Shown piece after piece: positions 22,972 through 35,800 of a DNA stretch of 64,000 bases. The stretch spans positions 744,001 to 808,000 of the forward strand of contig QPFY01000005.1 in the NCBI GenBank assembly GCA_003665825.1. Reading direction: 5' to 3'. The notes under the pieces are model-generated. The model did no database searches and was not told where the DNA came from. It worked only from the letters and a program-made list of their open reading frames with translations. The stretch is from Microbotryum silenes-acaulis. Taxonomy: Eukaryota; Basidiomycota; Microbotryomycetes; Microbotryales; Microbotryaceae. The translations under genes and the position numbers were made by a program. Positions within the stretch are counted from its first letter, which is position 1, and each line of letters begins with the position of its first letter.

Positions 22972-23603
22972 TCGTACGCCACCATGTCTCGGGGACCCTT
23001 TTCGCCAATGCCGTCCCGAACCAGAATCGTTTGTCCCCGAATCCGAACCATTGCCATCTCCCAAAGACTGAAGGGGAGCGGTTCAAACACGCTCGTCAGC
23101 TTCAGTGATCGACAAGAGTAAGGTCAAGATCGTTTTTGCTAAACTCAACTCCAATAAGCACATTTTCTGCCCGCCCATTTGGCAGCAAAAGGCAGCGCGA
23201 CGACGTTCCAGATCAATTGCAACTGTCGCATCGATGCTTGCCACTGTTGTTCGTCTTCGTACGCGATGCGCGAGGAAGTCCACGAGGATTCGGAGGAGAG
23301 GTCGGAGAGATCGTCTTCGTCTTCTGAGGAGGAGGGGGAGGCGAGACTTGAGCTGAATGAGGAAGAGGAGGTGAGGAACAGGTGGGGTGTTGGTGTGGGA
23401 TGGGATGTCGAGGCATAGGGTATGGGGTTGTAGGGCCATGCTGTTGCGACGGTGGAATTTGTAGGCTCTATGCGGGGATTGGTGGAGGTGGAGGTGGAGG
23501 CATTCGATGAAACGGTAGAGGCGGACGAGGTGGGGGTGTCAATTGCTGAGGGATCAGCGTCCAGTCTGAGGTACCCTGTTGTAGGGGAAGTGGGGTGGGC
23601 CAT
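22907..23603 (-). CDS. Small membrane protein, possibly Mim2-like
   Basis: Two exons, 23603-23150 and 23067-22907, joined by an 82-nt intron (weaker donor GTTGAG); 204 aa. The N-terminal 110 residues are Ser/Thr/Pro-rich and acidic (SSEDEDDLSDLSSESS). The ordered part is YEDEQQWQASMRQLQLIW, then NVVALPFAAKWAGRKCAYW, and after splicing IFGRWQWFGFGDKRFW. This resembles the single-span, aromatic-rich core of fungal Mim2 outer-membrane insertion factors, as I remember them, but the resemblance is loose. The C-terminal tail reads a CAA/CAG hexanucleotide tract as Thr-Ala repeats; the other frame would give poly-Gln. The chosen phase is the one that continues the aromatic membrane-proximal segment. 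The function is unproven. Confidence 0.5.
22925..22972. repeat. CAG/CAACAG microsatellite inside coding exon
   Basis: On the minus strand a CAACAG hexanucleotide tract ending in CAGCAGCAG, within exon 2 of the Mim2-like gene, read there as Thr-Ala repeats. A natural site for length polymorphism. Confidence 0.7.
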
Positions 23604-23889
23604 CCTCGTGCCGTATGTGAAAGGTATGTATACGAGGCTCGACGGTGGTTTACAAAAGAGTAGAACGCAGAGATGTGGTGAATTATGGCGTCGTAATTTG
23701 GCCGGTATGATGTGGGTCCTCGCCGGCCGGCCGCCGCGCTCTGCCGCGCTTCAATCAGCAGCACCTCAGGCAGAATCTGGCAGAATGGGCCGTCGGTCTG
23801 AGCGCTCGGGCGCGTCGCGTCGCCGGGGTTGGTTTTCATCCCACCCACACTCGCACTCGAACTCGCGGCAACAAGGGGAACGAGACGCG
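23604..23889. promoter_or_regulatory. Divergent promoter, Mim2-like gene / dynein heavy chain
   Basis: The 286 bp separating two divergent start codons. No specific element recognised; near 23730 there is a palindromic GCCGGCCGGC patch. Confidence 0.4.
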
Positions 23890-26800
23890 ATGGACACCCC
23901 GCCCACGGCCTCATCGTCCCATGGTCGTGCGATAGACGGTGACCATGAGTCTCCTCAACCCTCTACATCCACCACAACCCCCACGGGCTCCACGTTGGAC
24001 CTAGCTCCTCTCCGACTGTACCTCAACCAACTCGTACCCCTCATTCTGGGCGCACGGCCCTCGGAACTTGAACCCATGTACAAGGACCCTTCGTTCGAAG
24101 CGATCGTCACCAAGTGGGCGAATGAACCGAGTCAGGGGAGTGTGTACGTCGTCAAGTCGAGGATCGAACCTGACGACGATGAGGATCAGCTCGAGCAGTC
24201 ACCAGGTACGCGCCGGAGTCAGCCTGAACCACACCATTGTGTGCACGCTTCAACACGTAGAAAGGAACAAACATCTCTTCCACAAGTACTGAATTGAGGT
24301 TCCACTCCCCAGCAGACGCCTCGGATGCACCGACCTATTCGTTCCTGCTCGCTCCCGTGCTCTCCTATTCTAGCACCCAAGCTGCGACCTTGGCCCTGAT
24401 CAAGCACTCATCGACGCTCGACCCGAGTCTCCCCCTCTCGACCCAACTCCATTGCCTCAACCTTTTCGGTCCCGCAGCTTCGACCTCCTCCTCATCCAGT
24501 ACCTCGGCTCTGAACCCATCCTCAGAATCTTCAGCGACCAACGTCGGATCAACCGTCTACGAGGGTTTGCATCGCCTTGTCCACTACGGTGTCGCACCAG
24601 CTTTCGAGGCGTTCGTCGAGAGTAAAGCGATCAAGGAGAAGCAGTTGGAGTTGGCGAGTGGTAGGAGTCGAAGGCGGCAGGACGACAACAAGGAGAACGA
24701 CTCCAAGTTGGGCATCCCCATGACCAAGAAGAAGTTTGCCGAACTCGAATTGAGCTTGTTGCACCGTACGTCATCCGAGTTCGTCATAAAGGTTACGGGG
24801 GAGCAAGCAAAACTGAGCTCTCCATTGGAACACAAACAGTGCAACAAAATGTCGAGATACCCGACATCGTCTTGTCGATTCACCCGACCATCTCCGCCGC
24901 CATTGCTTCGGCGCAGGCAGCCGGGGTCCGACCCTCGGTCGACCTGATCGACGCCTCGATCCTCGAAGACTCGACTTTCCTCAACAAACTACAGTCCGAA
25001 GTCAACTCGTGGATCAAGGAGATTCAAAACGTTACCAAACTCTCACGCGACGTCGCTTCGGGTACGGCTTCGCAAGAGATTAATTTCTGGCTGGCGATGG
25101 AGAAGGCGTTGGAGAGCATCGAGGAACAACTCAGAAGCGACCCGATCGTGTTGACGTTGGATATCCTCAAGACTGCAAAGAGGTTCCATGCGACCGTTTC
25201 TTTCATGTCTGATACGGGGTTGAGGGGCGCGACAGAGATTGGTGGGTTTGCTCGGAAAGCTGGCTCACCCTACGGGAAGCTGATTCAACGCAGAGGAGTG
25301 CTCCCACAGTCACCAAGTACAACCAGTTGATGAAGGATTTTCCGTTGAACGAGTTGCTTGCTGCAACGGACCTCGCCAAGGTCCAGGACTCGTTACATCT
25401 GATTTTTGGTCATGTCAACAAGAAACTCAAGCTTTCGTGAGTGCCCGAGTGGTGACCCACTTAGACAGCGTTTCCTGACTGAGCCGATTTTGTCGTCCCC
25501 CGTCGCAGACCTTACCCGATTCGACGCGCCTTACCTCTCGTCGAAGCCATCTCCCAGGACCTTAATGACCAACTACTCAAAGTCCTCGGCTCGCAACGTC
25601 TGGCCTACCTCGACTACGCCGCTTTTGAACGTTCCATGTCGGCATGTTCGGCCGTCTTCCACGCGTGGGACGAAGGGCTTAAAGAGTTCACGACCGTTGC
25701 GCGTGACGTGACGAGGAAGAGGAACGAGAAATTCATTCCTATCAAGATCAATGCTCGACATGCGGCTTTGCAGGAGAGGGTTGGATATTTCAGACAGTTC
25801 AGGAAGCAGCATCATCAGTTGCAGGTCATGGTTGGACCGCTTGGGACTGAGGTCGGTGATGCCAAGAGGATGACGACCGGTGCGACGGCTGAGGGAGGTC
25901 AGGAAAGATACGCGAGCGTCTTGAACGATGTCGATATGGATGCCGAGGTCAAGCTTGCGTACGAGAACGTCAAGAACGTCGATGTGTTGGATGTCTCTTC
26001 TGGTGAGGTGCTACTGCGCGACCGTGGCTACAGCCGCTTTGTAGGCTGACGATTTGATTTTTCTAACAGAGGGAACCGAAATCTGGGTCACGGCCGAAAC
26101 GAGCTACAACGAACGCGTTGCGCGAGTCGAGAACCAAATCATCGCTCGACTGAGGGACCGTTTGGCGAGTGCGAGAAACGCGAACGAGATGTTCCGCGTG
26201 TTCAGCAAGTTCAACGCCCTCTTCGTACGACCCAAGATTCGAGGTGCGATCGCCGAGTACCAGTCCGAGTTGATCGATTCGGTCAAGGAGGATATTCGCG
26301 CCTTGCACGACAAGTTCAAGCGCTCGTACGCGCAGTCCGAGGCTTACCATATGTCGCAACTTCGTGACCACCCACCTGTGTCGGGCGCGATTGTTTGGGC
26401 CAAGCAGATCGAACGTCAGTTGTTGGCGTACATGAAGCGCGTCGAGGACGTATTGGGTAAAGGGTGGGAGTTGTATGCCGAAGGGACCAAGTTGCAAGCC
26501 GAGTCGCAGAGTTTCCGTCGCAAGCTCGACACTCGACCCATTTACGATGCTTGGTTGCACGACATTCAACGCCGCAACTTGCAAATCACGGGAAGGTTGT
26601 TCGACATCACCAAGAGTCGAGCGCAGGGTGGGCAATTGCAACTCGTCGTCAATTTCGATGCGCAGATCATCACACTCTTCAAGGAGGTTCGCAATCTCGT
26701 TTGGTTGGGCTTTTCGGTCCCTCATACAATCTCCAATATCGCCAAAGATGCTAAACGCGTATACCCGCACGCCGTGTCGTTGATGGAAACCGTCCGAACC

Positions 26801-29800
26801 TATTCGCAAACAATCGCCAAGCTCCAAGCCAATCCTGGCATCGCTGCGCTCGTCGCCGAGTTTCGAACGAACGCTCAGCAGCAGATCACCAAGGGAATGA
26901 ATGTGCGATGGGAACACGTCGTCAACTCGTTCGATTCGAGACATGCTCTATCGACGTACCTCCCTGGCTCGAGCTCGACGACGGGGACTTCGAACGACGT
27001 TGCGATCGGGGGCGGAAAACATGGCGTCTACGTGCGTGAATTCGCCAGTGTCGTCTCCGCGTTCCAAGACCGCACGGACGCGCTCATCGACATGTACGCC
27101 GAGTTGACGCGCACGATCGACAACCTCGCGACGTGCGCTTATGACCCGACTGCGTTTGCGGCTTTGCTCGAATCGGTGCAAAAGACGATTGATCAGCTCA
27201 ATCTGGAAGGGTACGCCAATTTGGACGCTTGGGTCGCCGAGTTGGATACCAAGATTGAGGCGATCTTGTTGACGCGTTTGAGGGCGGTCATCGATCGATG
27301 GTGCGTCGAGTTCCGACGAGACGCCGAGCAGGGACAGAGTGGTGGAGGGGAGGGGTCCGCCCCGAGGAAACGTGTCGCGACGAATGCGGGAGGCGTGGTC
27401 AAGGATGGTGTTGCCACCGCGACGACGGCTGGAGCGCCTGCTGTTGAAGGAGATGGTCTGCAGCTCGAATCCGTTGTCCATGAGATCCGCATCCAGAATC
27501 AAGTCATCTACCTCGACCCTCCGATCGAACGAGCTCGCCAGAGCTGGTACTCGCAACTTCATCGATGGCTCGGCGTCGTATGCGGTCTCAGGCGCATCCA
27601 ATCTTCGCGGTACGAGATCGGTCTCAAGTTGCGCTCCTCGGCCGCTCAACAACCCGCCAATTACATGGGCTTGTTGAGTCAATTAACGGATGGTACGCTC
27701 GAGAAACCCTTTGCGCTCGTCGAGGAGAAGTTGCGCGAGATCTTACAGTACGTCAACAAGTGGCTGCAGTTCCAATCGCTCTGGGACCTCGAGTCGGACT
27801 TTGTCTCTGCACGCCTGGGCGACTCGCTTGCTTCGTGGCAACAGTTGTTGCTTGAGATTCGCAAGACGCGTGGGACGTTTGACAATTCGGAGACACAGCG
27901 CTCGTTTGGTGTTGCCGTCATTGACTACGAACAGGTTCAGAGCAAGGTCAACGCCAAGTACGATACGTGGCAGCGCGACATTCTTGGTCGTTTCGGATCC
28001 AAGTTGGGTTCCACGATCAAGGAGACCCATGCGGCGATCCAGAAAGCTCGACATGACTTGGAGCACCATTCGATCGAGGGGTCTTCAACGGCTGCGACGG
28101 TGTCGTTCATCACGTACGTTCAGGACGTCAAGCGCAAGGTCAAGCAATGGGCGCCCATGGTCGAAATCTTCACGCAGGGGCAAAAGACGCTTGAACGCCA
28201 GCGCTACCAGTTCCCCAACGATTGGCTTCACGTCGATCAGATCGAAGGGGAATGGTCTTCGTTCAATGACATTTTGGCGCGCAAGAACGCGTCCATCCAG
28301 GACCAGTTGGCGGGTTTGCAGCTCAAGATCGTTGCGCAAGATCAGATCTTGCACAACCGCGTCAACGAGGTTGTCGTCGATTGGGAAGCAAACAAGCCGA
28401 TCCAAGGGTCGCTCAAGGCTGATGCGGCGATGACGGCGATCAACATTTTTGAACAACGCGTCGAACGCCTCAAGGATGAATTGGACGAAGTTGCACGCGC
28501 TAAGGAGGCGTTGGATCTTGATCTCGTAAAGGACGATCGACTCGAACCGGTTCGGGAAGAGATTCGAGACCTCAAGGCCGTATGGACGGCGTTGTCGGGC
28601 GTATGGGCCCAAATCGCCGAAGTGAGGGAGACATTATGGACCTCTGTGCAAGCTCGCAAATTAAGGCAGTTGCTTGATGGTCTCCTTGCGACGACGAGGG
28701 ACATGCCCTCCCGCATGCGCCAATACGCCGCTTTCGAATACGTGCAAGAGGCATTAAGGGCGTTGCTCAAGTCGAATGCTCTGATCGGGGACCTCAAGTC
28801 CGAGGCGCTGAGGGAGAGGCATTGGAGGCAGTTGTTCAAGTCCTTGAGGGTCGGGGCGACGTATTCCCCTAGTTCGATGACGTTGGGTACGGTGTGGGAT
28901 TTGGATCTGAAGAGGAACGAAAGCATCATCAAGGAGGTGATCGTGCAAGCCCAGGGGGAGATGGCCTTGGAGGAGTTCTTGAAACAGGTCAGTTGGCGAT
29001 CGATCATCCAAGGATTTGAGCTCGAGGACCTGAACTCATCCAAGGGGTTTCCCTCTCTTTTGATAGGTCAAGGAGACGTGGACCAACTACACGCTCGACC
29101 TCGTCAACTACCAGAACAAGACGCGCCTCATCCGCGGCTGGGATGACCTCTTCTCCAAGTGCGGCGAGAATCTCAACTCGCTCACGGCGATGAAACTCTC
29201 GCCTTACTACAAGGTCTTCGAAGAAGACGCGTCGTCGTGGGAGGATCGCTTGAACCGCATCCACGTGCTCTTCGACGTCTGGATCGACGTGCAACGCCAA
29301 TGGGTCTATCTTGAGGGCATCTTTTCCGGTAGTGCCGACATCAAGCACCTGCTGCCGATCGAGTCGCAGCGCTTCAACAACATCAACGCCGAGTTCCTGA
29401 CCGTGATGAAGAAGGTGTTCAAGTCGCCGTTCGTGCTAGACGTGCTCAATATCCAAGGCGTGCAGAAATCGCTCGAACGCTTGGCCGACCTCTTGTCCAA
29501 GATCCAAAAGGCGCTCGGTGAATACCTCGAACGCGAGCGTTCGTCCTTCCCCCGCTTTTACTTTGTCGGTGACGAGGATTTGCTGGAGATCATCGGCAAC
29601 AGCAAGGAGATTGTGCGCATCGGCAAATTTCTCAAAAAGATGTTTGCGGGGCTTTCGTCGATCAAGCTCGACGACGATATCACACGCATCGAAGGGATGG
29701 CCTCGAGGGAGGGTGAAGAGGTCATGTTCTCGACCCCGATCATCTTTGCCGAACACCCCAAGATCAACGACTGGCTCACGCGCCTCGAGTCCGAGATGAA

Positions 29801-32800
29801 GGTCTCGCTCGCCAAGCTTCTCGCGCGCGCTTATGCCGACCTCGAGGCGTTCTACGTCGCCGATTCGGGACTCGATACGGCCAAGTTCCTCGCTTGGATC
29901 AATGAGTACCCTGCTCAGCTCGTTGTTGTTGCGGTACAAATTGCTTGGACGCGCCTCGTCGAGTCTGCGATCGAAGGCCGCAAGTCGCTTACGGATGGCC
30001 CCCTCGCCACCACCTTGCGCGGTCTCGACGTCCTCGCCGACACGGTCTTGACCGAGCTGGCACCCATCCAACGACGCAAGTGCGAGCACCTCATCACCGA
30101 GCTCGTGCACGAACGTGACGTGCTTCGTCTGCTCGCGGCCAAGGGCGTTTCCTCGACCAAGGACTTCGAGTGGCTCTACCACATGCGCTTCTACCTCGAC
30201 GTCTCGCGCGAGAACCCGCTCGAGCAGTTGAGCGTCCACATGGCCTCGGCGACGTTCACTTACGGGTTCGAATACCTCGGCGTCCCCGATCGATTGGTCC
30301 AAACGCCGCTCACCGATCGTTGCTACCTGACCTTGACGCAAGCGCTCGACTCTCGACTTGGTGGATCGCCGTTCGGTCCTGCCGGTACGGGTAAGACCGA
30401 AAGTGTCAAAGCTCTTGGTGTCGCGCTCGGTCGATTCGTGCTCGTTTTCTGCTGTGACGAGACATTCGACTTCCAGGCCATGGGTCGCATCTTTGTCGGC
30501 CTGTGTCAGGTTGGAGCGTGGGGCTGCTTCGACGAGTTCAATCGACTGGAAGAACGCATCCTTTCTGCTGTGTCGCAGCAGATTCAGAGCATTCAACTCG
30601 GTCTCAGTGCGGGTTTGACCGACCCCAATGCCGAAGTCGAGCTCGTGGGCCGACACGTCAAACTCAGTCAGGACACGGGTATCTTCATTACAAGTAAGTG
30701 AAGCGACGCACTTCAAAGCTTTGCATCTCAAACGAAAACTCATGATTTTGTCGGCCGTCTTGACAGTGAATCCTGGCTACGCTGGTCGATCGAATCTCCC
30801 GGACAACTTGAAGAAGTTGTTCCGCAGCATTGCCATGACCCGACCCGACCGCGAGCTCATCGCGCAGGTCATGCTTTTCTCGCAAGGTTTCCGCACTGCT
30901 GAGACGCTCGCTTCCAAAGTCGTTCCCTTCTTCAATCTGTGCGCGGAACAGTTGTCGTCGCAACCGCATTACGACTTCGGTCTCCGGGCGCTCAAGGCCG
31001 TCCTCGTCAGCGCTGGTCACCTCAAGCGCGAACGATTGCAAGCCGCTGCAGCCGCCGCTGCAGGTGACGAGGACACGACAACCACGATCTCGAGCGTCGA
31101 CATCCAGGAACAAGAAATCTTGATCCAGAGTGTGACCGAGACGATCGTACCCAAGCTTATCGCGGACGACGTTCCACTCTTGACGAGTTTGCTCGCCGAC
31201 GTCTTCCCTGGCATCGATTACGTGCCCGTCAATCTCGACAAGCTCAAGGAACACGTCCTCGCGGTCAGCGCCGAGCGTCATCTTGTCGCCGACGAAGCAT
31301 GGCTCCAGAAAGTCATTCAGCTCTACCAGATCCAAAACATCCAGCATGGTCTGATGATGGTCGGTCCTTCGGCGACGGGAAAAACCTCGGCTTGGCGCGT
31401 GTTGCAAGCTGCGCTCGAGCGCTTGACCGGCGTCGAGGGTGTTTCATATGTTATTGACCCCAAGGCGATCTCCAAGGAAGCGCTGTACGGAACGCTCGAC
31501 TCGACGACCCGCGAATGGAACGACGGTCTGTTCACGCACATCTTGCGCAAGATTGTCGATGATGTTCGAGCCGAGAGCACCAAGCGCCATTGGATCGTGT
31601 TTGATGGTGATGTCGATCCCGAATGGGTCGAGAATCTGAACAGGTGAGCGCATGGATGTGCGCTGGAATTGCGAGTTTTGCTTTGCTGCCTCTTCTGATC
31701 TCTCGGCATCCTCAGTGTTCTCGACGACAACAAGTTATTGACGTTGCCAAATGGAGAGCGCCTCAATCTGCCCCCGAACGTTCGCATCATGTTTGAGGTC
31801 GAGTCCCTCAAGTACGCCACTTTGGCGACCGTGTCACGTTGCGGTATGGTCTGGTTCAGCGAGGATGCGGTGACCCCTTCGATGCTCTACCGCAACTACC
31901 TAAACTCGATTCGCGCCGTTGCGATCGACTCGGTCGAGGACGATGCCGCTATGTCTCGCCCCTCTGCGCGCGGCATCGGAGAAGATTCGTCAGAAGTCTC
32001 GTCCAACCTCGCGACCCAATGCCTCGTCGCCGATAAGCTTGAACCGCTGTTCCTCGATGCCGACGGTCTGGTACCGAAGGCGCTCGCCTTCGCCTCGCGC
32101 ATGGACCACATCATGGACTTCACAAGTATCCGTGCCATCACGACGCTCTTCTCGCTGCTCAATAAGACGATTCGCAATGTCGTCGAATACAATGCGCAGC
32201 ACTCAGACTTCCCGCTTAGCCCTGAGCAGGTCGAGTTGTACGTCATGAAGCGATTCCTGCTCGCGATCGTATGGTCGTTCACCGGTGACTCGAAGCTCGA
32301 CACGCGGGCGAGCCTCGGCGATTTTCTGCGAGAGAACTCGAGTCTTGACTTCCCTCCGCTCGGACCGGGGTCGTCGCTCATCGACTTCGACGTCCACGTT
32401 GGGTCCGGCGATTGGACGTCTTGGCAGAGCGCCGTGCCGACGATCGAGATCGAAACGCATGCTGTCTTGTCGGCCGATGTCGTCATTCCTACGATCGATA
32501 CGGCTCGTCACGAGGAGGTCCTATACTCATGGCTATCGGAGCACCGCCCCTTGATGCTCTGCGGTCCGCCCGGTTCGGGTAAGACGATGACGCTGTTCTC
32601 GGCGCTGCGCAAGCTTCCCGACCTCGAGGTCATCGGACTCAACTTCTCGAGCGCGACGACTCCCGATCTCATTCTCAAGACGTTCGAGCAACGCTGCGAG
32701 TATCGCAAAACGCCGAACGGGAACATCCTCGCCCCGGCCCAGATCGGTCGGTGGATCGTCTTGTTCTGCGACGAGATCAATTTGCCGACGACGGACAAGT

Positions 32801-35800
32801 ACGGCACACAAAAGGTCATCTCTTTTATGCGTCAACTCGTCGAGCAAGGTGGCTACTACCGCACCTCGGACAAGGCCTGGGTCAAGCTCGAGCGTATCCA
32901 GTTCGTTGGTGCCTGCAACCCTCCCACCGATCCCGGTCGAGTGCCGCTCAGTCATCGATTCTTGCGACACGCGCCTTTGGTCATGGTCGACTACCCGGGC
33001 GAAGCGTCGCTCAAGCAGATCTACGGCACGTTCGCGCGCGCCTTGCTCAAGGTTGTGCCGACGTTGCGAGCCTATGCCGAGCCCTTGACGGCCGCCATGG
33101 TCGACTTCTACCTCGCCTCCCAGCGTCGCTTCACCTCGGACACTCAAGCGCACTATGTCTACTCCCCTCGTGAATTGACGCGCTGGACCCGCGGTATCTA
33201 CGAGGCACTTCGCCCTCTCGACAGCCTGGCCGTCGAAGGTCTAGTGCGCGTCTGGGCTCACGAAGCTCTGCGCCTCTTCCAAGATCGTCTCGTCACGGAG
33301 GAGGAGCGTCGATGGACCGACGAAACGATCGATGCCCTGGCGCTCAAGCACTTCCCGACCATCAATCGCGAGGAAGCGCTCGCTCGCCCCATCTTGTACT
33401 CCAACTGGCTGTCGAAGCACTACGTCCCCGTTGACCGCGAGCAGTTGCGGGAATACACCAAGGCTCGACTGCGGGTTTTCTACGAAGAAGAGCTTGATGT
33501 GCCGCTCGTCCTCTTCAATGACGTGCTCGATCATGTCCTTCGCATCGATCGAGTCTTCCGTCAGGTCCAAGGGCATTTGCTCTTGATCGGGGTCAGCGGT
33601 AGTGGAAAGGTAAATTGCGACTGTCCAGGTCAACGCGCTTTGCGAGCTCAGAACTGACACTCAGTACGTACTTCTCAGACGACCTTGTCGCGCTTCGTGG
33701 CCTGGATGAACGGGCTGAGCGTGTTCCAGATCAAGGTGCACAACAAGTACTCCGCCGAAGACTTCGACGATGATCTCCGAAGCGTCCTGCGCCGCTCCGG
33801 TTGCAAGGGCGAGAAGATCGCCTTCATCATGGACGAATCGAATGTGCTCGACTCGGGCTTCCTCGAACGCATGAACACGCTGCTCGCCAACGCCGAGGTC
33901 CCTGGTCTGTTCGAAGGGGACGAGCACGCCGCGTTGATGACGGCGTGCAAGGAAGGCGCGCAACGTGATGGTCTCATGCTTGACTCGCCCGAAGAGCTGT
34001 ACCGCTGGTTCACGACCCAAGTCGCCCGCAATTTGCACGTCGTCTTCACGATGAACCCTCCCGCTGACGGGCTCGCGTCTCGTGCGGCGACCTCGCCCGC
34101 GTTGTTCAACCGATGTGTGCTCGACTGGTTCGGAGACTGGAGCGACCAAGCCTTCTTCCAGGTTGGCATGGAGTTCACTAACACGCTCGACCTCGACACG
34201 CCATCGTACGCGCCGCCCGCAGCTTTCCCCGTCGCGTATCGCCAGCTTTCCCTCCCGCCCGTGCACCGCTCGGCGATTATCAATGCGCTCGTCTACGTTC
34301 ACGCGTCGATGTACGAGACGAACAGGCGACTGTCACGCCGCCAAGGCCGGACGAACCACGTCACGCCGCGCCACTACCTCGACTTCATCAACCAGTACGT
34401 GCGCATCTTCAACGAGAAGCGCGACGAGCTCGAGGAGCAACAACGCCATCTCAACGTTGGACTCGACAAGCTGCACACGACGGTCGTGCAAGTCGAGGAG
34501 TTGCGCAAGAGCCTGGCGATCAAGCGAGGCCAACTCGAGGCCAAGAACGCTGAAGCCAACGACAAGCTCAAGCGCATGGTTGCCGATCAGCAGGACGCCG
34601 AGCAAAAGAAGGTTGCTTCGATCGAGATGCAGGCCGCGCTCGAGACGCAGAAGAAGGAGATTGCCGAGCGCAAATCGCTCGTCATGGGCGAACTTTCCGA
34701 TGCCGAACCGGCCGTCGAGGAGGCGCAGTCCGCTGTCAGCAACATCAAGAAGCAACAGCTAACCGAGGTGCGATCGATGGCAAATCCTCCCGAGGCAGTC
34801 AAGCTCGCGATGGAGTCGGTCTGCACGATCCTCGGGTTCCAGATCGACAGTTGGAAGACGGTGCAGAGCATCATCCGTCGTGACGACTTCATTGCGAGCA
34901 TCGTCAACTTTGACACGGCCAGCTCGATGACCCGTCAGCTGCGCGAGAAGATGCGCCGCGAGTACCTCAGCCGCCCGAACTTCAACTTCGAAACGGTAAA
35001 TCGCGCTTCCAAAGCCTGCGGTCCGTTGTGCAAATGGGTCATCGCGCAAGTCAACTACTCGGACATTCTCGACAAGGTCGGACCCCTCCGTGAAGAGGTC
35101 ATGGCGCTTGAGAACCGCGCCGAGACGACGAAGCACCAGGCATCTGCCATCATCACCATGATCGCCGAGCTGGAGGCTCGTATCGCATCGTACAAGGACG
35201 AGTACGCCCTTCTGATCAGCGAAACCCAAATGATCAAGACCGAGATGGAGCGCGTGCAGCAACGTGTCGATCGGTCCATCACGCTGCTCGACAGTCTTGG
35301 TTCGGAAAAGACCCGATGGGAGGCTGGAAGCAAGACCTTCGAGGTACAGATGAGCACCGTCGCTGGTGATGTGCTCCTGTCGGCCGCTTTCTTGGCGTAC
35401 GCCGGTTACTTCGATCAGCACTACCGCGAGTCGATGTGGTCTGGATGGACGGCCCATCTTGCCGAGGCCGGGATCAAGTTCAAGCCCGAGCTGTCGCTCT
35501 CCGAATACCTGTCGACAGCTGACGATCGCCTGTCCTGGCGTGCCAAGTCGCTGCCCGATGACGACCTCTGTACCGAGAACGCAATCATGCTCAAGCGCTT
35601 CGATCGATACCCGCTCATTATCGATCCCTCGGGCCAGGCCACGACCTTCTTGCTCAGCGAGTACAAGGACCGCAAGATCTCGGTCACGTCCTTCCTCGAC
35701 GAAGCTTTCCTCAAGAACCTCGAGTCCGCGCTACGATTCGGAACACCCCTACTGATTCAGGACGTCGAGCACCTCGACCCGATCCTCAATGCGGTGCTCA

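Noticed and set aside
22867..23121. Plus-strand frame with a long poly-Leu run
   Set aside because: It is the reverse of the CAA/CAG microsatellite in the Mim2-like gene; no signal peptide context or conservation.
26063..30743. Long minus-strand open frames opposite dynein (up to 435 codons)
   Set aside because: Shadows caused by codon composition of the dynein gene on the plus strand; no family resemblance.
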